Source: Thermotogae bacterium (GTDB taxonomy: Bacteria > Thermotogota > Thermotogae > Petrotogales > Kosmotogaceae). Taken from it: a stretch of DNA of 9,890 bases. A model generated the notes under the pieces. The model worked only from the letters and a program-made list of their open reading frames with translations. It did not search any database and was not told the DNA's origin. The first letter of the stretch is position 1, and every line of letters begins with the position of its first letter. The stretch spans positions 1 through 9,890 of the forward strand of contig QNAR01000042.1 of NCBI GenBank assembly GCA_003643975.1. Reading direction: 5' to 3'. A program made the position numbers and the translations under genes. Shown one piece after another: positions 6,602-9,890 of this stretch.

Positions 6602-8227
6602 CTATTTGTCCTCCATGAATTTTCTGAAGTCCATAAAGCGGCTTTTCGCTTCGGCGATAGATTCACCCAACAACCCTGCGATTTCTTGAGCAAGCACCAT
6701 TTGCCGGCTCAAGACATCTTCAATCTTTTCCAGAGATTCCTTTTTCAGCATTTTGATTCTTTCTTCTTGCTCTTTTTCCTTTGTCATATCAACGAGTATT
6801 ACCACGTTCCCGCTGTCTTCCGGTAATTCAAAGGCTTTAACGAAAAATCTCTGATTCTTCCCTTCCAGCGACAGGTCAATGATATTTTCTCCGGAATTTT
6901 CACACCTTTTGGCAATTTCCAGCAAGTTGTCATCAGAAAAGTTCTTAAAATAATTCCGTGCAACCCGGTTCCTGTAAACTATCTGGTCATTCTTATGTAT
7001 CAAAATTATGTTTGGCGTCTCTTCCACAACGAGGTTGCTGACAGACGAGACCTTGTCTATTAAGTATGTAATACACATTTCCTTCTCGGCTTTTCCCTGC
7101 AAAACAGCAGCGGCTTTTTCCCTGCACGTGTTATAGCCACAAGCACCACAGTTAAGTTCCTTAGAGGAATCGCTTTTCCCGATGGAAAGCAACACCTCCT
7201 GAATCTCGGCTTCTGAATACTGAATTTTCACGGGTCTGGGCTTTATTTCCCTTTTCAAGTCAAACTCATATGGATAGGAACTGATCCTTTTTCCCTCCAA
7301 TTCATCAAGGACTTTCTTGTATTGAAAAATACGCCTTCTCTTCTCAAGCACGCTCAAATCCTTTCTGGTTGCTGGACCCTCTAAACAGCTCCCATAGCAC
7401 GCAGATAATTCGATAAACAACTTTTCATCGAAAGACGTGAAATTTTCAAAGAACCACGAGATGTTTCTGATACCCTCTATTGATAGGCACTGACCGAATT
7501 CTTTATTCACGGAATGATTTATCCCATTGTTCATCGGGTAAAATCTACCCTCCTCAGGAAAAGGTGGGTCGGGGAATCTCTCGGGAAATTTCTCCACATC
7601 TACCTTTTCCGCTTTGAAAAACTCTTCCAGTTCTTCAAAGGTTAGGACCAGATCGAAAACTCCTTCAAGCTCTCTTTTTTTTGCTATACAGGGACCCAGA
7701 AAAACTGTTGGAAATTCTCCAAAGTGCCTTTTTAGGAATTTGTGATGCGCAACAGCTGGAGAAACTATCGGAGCCAGGTACAAAGATAGCTCCGGATAAT
7801 ACATTTCAACATAGTCAACAACCACAGGACATGCTGATGTTATAAAGGGACCTTTTGAGCGTTGAAAACGCTTTTCATACTGTTCAGAAACCAGATCAGC
7901 ACCAATGGCGGTTTCACTGACCACTGCCGCTCCGATGGATTTCAGAAAGTCTATGACCTTAAATGGAGAATCGAAATGAGCAAAGAAAGAAGGTGCAATT
8001 GAAACAAGAAACGAATTACCAGATATCTCCTTGAGTTTCTTCAGATCTCTGCGATAATTCTTTGCGCCCTGGGGACATATATCAATACATTCACCGCAGA
8101 GAATGCACTCATCTTCAATAATTTGGGATTTGCCACTACTGAAGCTTATTGATTTAACCTGACAATTTCTCAGGCACTTATAGCAATACTGGCAGTTTGC
8201 ATTATTTGAAAGGATATACTCACTCAT
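6602..8227 (-). CDS. hydS: HydS, putative sensory [FeFe] hydrogenase with PAS domain
   Basis: A 541-residue protein. Order: two [4Fe-4S] clusters (C12/15/18/22 and C41/44/47/51); an H-cluster domain (about 70-300); an extra iron-sulfur motif CGACGYNTC plus C385 (C360, C363, C368, C385); a PAS domain (about 398-482); and a charged C-terminal coiled-coil-like region (484-541). H-cluster motifs are altered relative to catalytic enzymes: TSACP (A132 in place of the proton-transfer cysteine, C133 ligand kept), GPCIAKKRE (G178 for methionine, C180 kept) and ELSACYGSC (S275 for methionine, C277 and C281 kept). All four cluster-binding cysteines remain, so it should still bind the H-cluster, with slow turnover as reported for HydS-type enzymes. 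The ATG at 8227 is chosen because AAGGTGA lies 5 bases upstream; a GTG at 8236 falls inside that ribosome binding site. It overlaps the preceding gene by 8 bp. Probable role: H2 or redox sensing coupled to the downstream phosphatase (inference). Confidence 0.93.
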   Translation of the reverse strand: MSEYILSNNANCQYCYKCLRNCQVKSISFSSGKSQIIEDECILCGECIDICPQGAKNYRRDLKKLKEISGNSFLVSIAPSFFAHFDSPFKVIDFLKSIGAAVVSETAIGADLVSEQYEKRFQRSKGPFITSACPVVVDYVEMYYPELSLYLAPIVSPAVAHHKFLKRHFGEFPTVFLGPCIAKKRELEGVFDLVLTFEELEEFFKAEKVDVEKFPERFPDPPFPEEGRFYPMNNGINHSVNKEFGQCLSIEGIRNISWFFENFTSFDEKLFIELSACYGSCLEGPATRKDLSVLEKRRRIFQYKKVLDELEGKRISSYPYEFDLKREIKPRPVKIQYSEAEIQEVLLSIGKSDSSKELNCGACGYNTCREKAAAVLQGKAEKEMCITYLIDKVSSVSNLVVEETPNIILIHKNDQIVYRNRVARNYFKNFSDDNLLEIAKRCENSGENIIDLSLEGKNQRFFVKAFELPEDSGNVVILVDMTKEKEQEERIKMLKKESLEKIEDVLSRQMVLAQEIAGLLGESIAEAKSRFMDFRKFMEDK

Positions 8228-8465
8228 TTGATTCACCTTTTTTTCTCATACATTCTTTAACGATTTCTACAACATTGCCGGCAGTAATTCCTGAATAAAG
8301 TTTTCCGTCGATTTCCATACTTATGCCATTGATACAGTTCCCAAAGCAAAGAGACCCAACAAGTTGTAGATTGGGATATTCCTTTTGTAGTTCTCTGAGT
8401 TTTTGAACGACCTTGTATGATCCTTTTAAATGGCAAGAGCTTCCAAGGCAAATTTTAACCACCAT
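8220..8465 (-). CDS. Stand-alone thioredoxin-like [2Fe-2S] ferredoxin, first gene of the hydrogenase operon
   Basis: An 81-residue protein made of a single thioredoxin-like [2Fe-2S] domain. Four cysteines in the family pattern C-x4-C ... C-x3-C: C6, C11 (CLGSSC), C40 and C44 (CFGNC). It resembles T. maritima TM1420, which I recall occupies the same position. It is close in sequence to the C-terminal domain of HydA in this operon: CLGSSCHLKGSY here against CLGTSCYSKGSY there. Expected role: small soluble electron carrier, probably for HydS, which lacks a [2Fe-2S] domain of its own (inference). The ATG at 8465 has AGGGTGAG just upstream (8469-8476), and the gene directly follows the operon promoter. 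Its TGA overlaps the hydS start. Confidence 0.9.
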   Translation of the reverse strand: MVVKICLGSSCHLKGSYKVVQKLRELQKEYPNLQLVGSLCFGNCINGISMEIDGKLYSGITAGNVVEIVKECMRKKGESNE

Positions 8466-8481
8466 ATTCTCACCCTATTAT

Positions 8482-8509
8482 CGTTATAATTTTCACGTTA
8501 TATTTTTCA
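8482..8509 (-). repeat. Tandem 14-bp direct repeat over the operon start site (candidate operator)
   Basis: Two adjacent units, on the plus strand CGTTATAATTTTCA (8482-8495) and CGTTATATTTTTCA (8496-8509), identical at 13 of 14 positions. They sit directly between the -10 box and the ribosome binding site, covering the expected transcription start near 8508, a classic place for a repressor. On the minus strand the outer end reads TTGTGAA, which equals one half of the usual Rex operator, but the matching second half (TTCACAA) is missing. The first unit plus two bases (8482-8497) is also an imperfect 16-bp palindrome, 12 of 16. A weak second promoter could be read here (TTGTGA, 18 bp, TATAAC). 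Confidence 0.5.
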
Positions 8510-8514
8510 CAATT

Positions 8515-8543
8515 ATTTTATCTTCTTTCTTCGATGTTGTCAA
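8515..8543 (-). promoter_or_regulatory. Sigma-70-type promoter of the hydrogenase operon
   Basis: On the minus strand, TTGACA (8543-8538), a 17-bp spacer, and TAAAAT (8520-8515): a perfect -35 and a 5/6 -10 at ideal spacing. The expected start is near 8508, giving a leader of about 43 bases to the first gene. It is the only good promoter seen upstream of the seven genes. Confidence 0.75.
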
Positions 8544-8612
8544 AGGCCATCTGAGCGATTGTTACCATACGTTCTTTTTTGCTTTACAAACACACTTGCC
8601 GAACTTCATTCT

Positions 8613-8653
8613 GCCAGTTCCATTATTTGAAATCAGGCCAATTCCGCTATTTG
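8613..8653 (+). repeat. Imperfect direct repeat in the divergent intergenic region
   Basis: Two 17-base copies at 8613-8629 and 8637-8653 (GCCAGTTCCATTATTTG and GCCAATTCCGCTATTTG), 14 of 17 identical, repeating with a 24-base period. They lie about 30-70 bases upstream of the -35 box of the rightward promoter and could be paired binding sites. Nothing else is visible in 8544-8681. Confidence 0.35.
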
Positions 8654-8681
8654 GGGTATTATTTATATCTGCTTTTCTTTA

Positions 8682-8710
8682 TTGACTCCTTGTTTTCTTC
8701 GTTATAAAAT
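8682..8710 (+). promoter_or_regulatory. Sigma-70-type promoter of the methyltransferase gene
   Basis: TTGACT (8682-8687), a 17-bp spacer and TAAAAT (8705-8710). The expected start is near 8717, about 23 bases before the ATG. The sequence CGTTATAA (8700-8707) overlapping the -10 matches the start of the tandem repeat unit in the hydrogenase promoter. Confidence 0.7.
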
Positions 8711-8725
8711 ATTTGCATTGACTTC

Positions 8726-8733
8726 GGGAGGTG
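8726..8733 (+). promoter_or_regulatory. Ribosome binding site that sets the methyltransferase start
   Basis: GGGAGGTG lies 6 bases before the ATG at 8740. The GTG at 8731 is part of this site and therefore cannot be the start codon. Confidence 0.8.
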
Positions 8734-8739
8734 AAACGG

Positions 8740-9672
8740 ATGGATCTCAACAGTATTCTTAGATGCCCATTATGCCATGGAGAGCTTTCTATTTCACAAA
8801 AAGGGTTCTATTGCGCTGCATGTGATAGAAGATACAAAAAGAGAGCAGGGGTATATGATTTTCTCATCTCAGGGGAAGACCAATGGGCTATGTTAGGCAA
8901 GGGATTCATGGATGGTCAGGAAGAATTGGGGAACCGTTTATTCGAAACTGATGAATCCGAACTATCTCCTTCAGACCTTCTAATGAAAGCGGTAGCTCTT
9001 TGGTATATGGAGGAGTTTCAGGAACTTGAAAAAATCTCCAAAGAAGCTTTGTCTGCCATCTATACCCCTGAATACAACCGTGCAATGGAAAACTCCGTAA
9101 AATATGCGATTGAATTGCTGAAAAAGGAAAACGGAACAATCCTCGATTTAGCATCAGGCATGGGTGGTTTTCTTGGTGATTTGCTTAAAGAACATTCAGG
9201 AAATTTCATTTCGGTTGATATAAGCGCAACGAGCAGTTCCATACTCAGGCGGTATCTGAGTTACAAAGGTTGGGACAACAGGGTAACACAGGTTGTTGCG
9301 GACGCAGCAAAATTGCCTTTCAAGGATAAGTCTATCGATGTCATAACTACCGCCGCTGGGTTTCAGAATATGCAAAACGCTCTGCCTGTTTTCAAAGAAC
9401 TTCGCAGAGTTGCTAAAAAGCTCATCGCTTTGTGCATTTTCATGGAAGAAGGAGACCCGAATTTGGCTCATGTTAGCGACAAAACCCTGCATGTCGGCAA
9501 GTACTTTAAGAAAGCCCTTGAGAAAGCAGGCTGGGAAGTGAGCTTTGAAAATGAAATAAGAGCCAGGGCTGAACCGACACCTGCTTCAAAGATATTTGGC
9601 GTAAAGCCCGACAAAATACCTGTTGTTCCCACCATATTTAAATTTACAACTGTGGTCGCGACCGCACTTTGA
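8740..9672 (+). CDS. Class I SAM-dependent methyltransferase with N-terminal zinc ribbon
   Basis: A 310-residue protein. Residues 9-28 form a Trm112/RlmA-like zinc ribbon (C9, C12, C25, C28: CPLC and CAAC). Residues about 42-130 are a helical linker without a motif I recognise. The methyltransferase core begins near 132: motif I LDLASGMGG (135-143), an acidic residue after the second strand in ISVDIS (D160), ADAAKLPF (187-194), and the DVITTAAGFQNM strand with FKELRRVAKK typical of Methyltransf_11-type enzymes. The substrate is unknown. The zinc ribbon plus core recalls RlmA-type rRNA methyltransferases and UbiE-like enzymes, but the long middle segment sets it apart. It is transcribed away from the hydrogenase operon from its own promoter. 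There is no clear terminator after it. Confidence 0.85.
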   Translation: MDLNSILRCPLCHGELSISQKGFYCAACDRRYKKRAGVYDFLISGEDQWAMLGKGFMDGQEELGNRLFETDESELSPSDLLMKAVALWYMEEFQELEKISKEALSAIYTPEYNRAMENSVKYAIELLKKENGTILDLASGMGGFLGDLLKEHSGNFISVDISATSSSILRRYLSYKGWDNRVTQVVADAAKLPFKDKSIDVITTAAGFQNMQNALPVFKELRRVAKKLIALCIFMEEGDPNLAHVSDKTLHVGKYFKKALEKAGWEVSFENEIRARAEPTPASKIFGVKPDKIPVVPTIFKFTTVVATAL

Positions 9673-9729
9673 TCTGTTGTTAGTGAAAAATATGATTATT
9701 GAAATTTGCAATATTCTTCTATGCTGTCA

Positions 9730-9757
9730 TTTAACTTTGAAAGCTTCGGAGTATATT
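9730..9757 (+). promoter_or_regulatory. Weak candidate promoter of the last gene
   Basis: TTTAAC (9730-9735), a 16-bp spacer and TATATT (9752-9757). The -10 is good and the -35 poor. It lies about 33 bases before the start at 9790. Read-through from the methyltransferase gene is the alternative, since no terminator is visible in 9673-9729. Confidence 0.3.
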
Positions 9758-9789
9758 AGTTTTAGAAAGAGATTTCGTGGGGGTGCAAA

Positions 9790-9890
9790 ATGAATCATAA
9801 AAAGCGTTATGAAACCGCATTGAGGCTTTCAAAGGAACTTGAAGAAGAGCACAGGGATAATCTAATCTGCTGCTGCCTTTACGGTTCTAC
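9790..9890 (+). CDS. N-terminal part of a probable nucleotidyltransferase (cut by window edge)
   Basis: The first 33 codons of a gene running off the right end. It begins MNHKKRYETALRL, continues with a charged helix, and reaches NLICCCLYGST at the edge. A hydrophobic strand ending in LYGS is the start of the GS motif of polymerase-beta-like nucleotidyltransferases (minimal MNT-type or aminoglycoside-adenylyltransferase-like); the catalytic aspartates would come next, outside the window. GGGGGTG lies 4 bases before the ATG and supports the start. The three consecutive cysteines before the motif are unusual. The family call rests on a short segment only. Confidence 0.55.
   Translation, partial: MNHKKRYETALRLSKELEEEHRDNLICCCLYGS

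Noticed and set aside
6601..6693. Longer N-terminus for the phosphatase starting at 6693
   Set aside because: The added 31 residues lie inside hydS in another frame and look unlike the family; the ATG at 6600 follows GGAGG one base after the hydS stop.
8482..8515. Canonical Rex operator palindrome
   Set aside because: Only one half (TTGTGAA) is present; the second half does not match, so I report a repeat and not a Rex site.
8544..8681. Minus-strand small ORF or structured RNA in the intergenic region
   Set aside because: A short minus-strand frame ends in GKCVCKAKKNVW, but it has no plausible start with a ribosome binding site, and I see no conserved RNA-type stem.
8413..8685. Plus-strand open frame of 90 codons across the divergent promoter region
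   Set aside because: It overlaps the start of the [2Fe-2S] gene and both promoters, has no ribosome binding site, and its product is an aromatic-rich sequence typical of AT-rich non-coding DNA.
1..9890. CRISPR array, tRNA, rRNA or insertion sequence
   Set aside because: No spaced regular repeats, no cloverleaf-like sequence, no transposase-like frame and no terminal inverted repeats were seen.

Overview
The window suggests an anaerobic fermentative bacterium of the Thermotogota, most likely a Kosmotoga-like member. This is an inference. It rests on the gene order (small [2Fe-2S] protein, hydS, phosphatase, hydC, hydB, hydA, rex), which matches what I recall of Thermotoga maritima TM1420-TM1427, on moderate-to-low GC, and on Thermotogota-like protein sequences. 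No rRNA or other taxonomic marker is present.

Layout. Positions 1-232 (minus strand) hold the 5' end of a restriction-modification enzyme with a PD-(D/E)xK nuclease motif, cut by the window edge. Positions 233-444 hold no convincing intact gene, but contain an intrinsic terminator for the operon to the right, a leader hairpin for the restriction gene, and a short coding-like relict frame. Positions 445-8465 (minus strand) are one tightly packed seven-gene operon, listed here in transcription order: a stand-alone thioredoxin-like [2Fe-2S] protein, the sensory [FeFe] hydrogenase HydS, a SpoIIE/PP2C-type phosphatase, HydC, HydB, HydA and a Rex-family redox repressor. Junctions range from a 23-bp overlap to an 18-bp gap. 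A strong promoter (TTGACA, 17 bp, TAAAAT) lies at 8515-8543, with a tandem 14-bp repeat just downstream where a repressor could act. Positions 8466-8739 are a divergent intergenic region with a second good promoter facing right. Positions 8740-9672 (plus) encode a methyltransferase with an N-terminal zinc ribbon. Positions 9790-9890 (plus) begin a probable nucleotidyltransferase that runs off the end.

How the genes work together. HydABC is the family of the trimeric electron-bifurcating [FeFe] hydrogenase: HydB/HydC handle NADH at FMN, reduced ferredoxin supplies the second electron stream, and HydA makes H2 at its H-cluster. HydS has a remodelled H-cluster pocket (TSACP instead of TSCCP, both pocket methionines lost) and a PAS domain, so it is expected to sense H2 or redox state rather than turn over in bulk. 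The phosphatase encoded one base after hydS is the obvious output partner. Rex, at the end of the same transcript, would sense NADH/NAD+ and may feed back on the promoter. The operon thus combines catalysis, H2 sensing, a phospho-signalling output and a redox repressor. The links between the sensor, the phosphatase and any target are inferred.

Most exciting points: the sensory/catalytic hydrogenase super-operon with an uncharacterised phosphatase C-terminal domain, the close sequence match between the stand-alone [2Fe-2S] protein and the C-terminal domain of HydA, and the tandem operator-like repeat with related sequences in two neighbouring leader/promoter regions.
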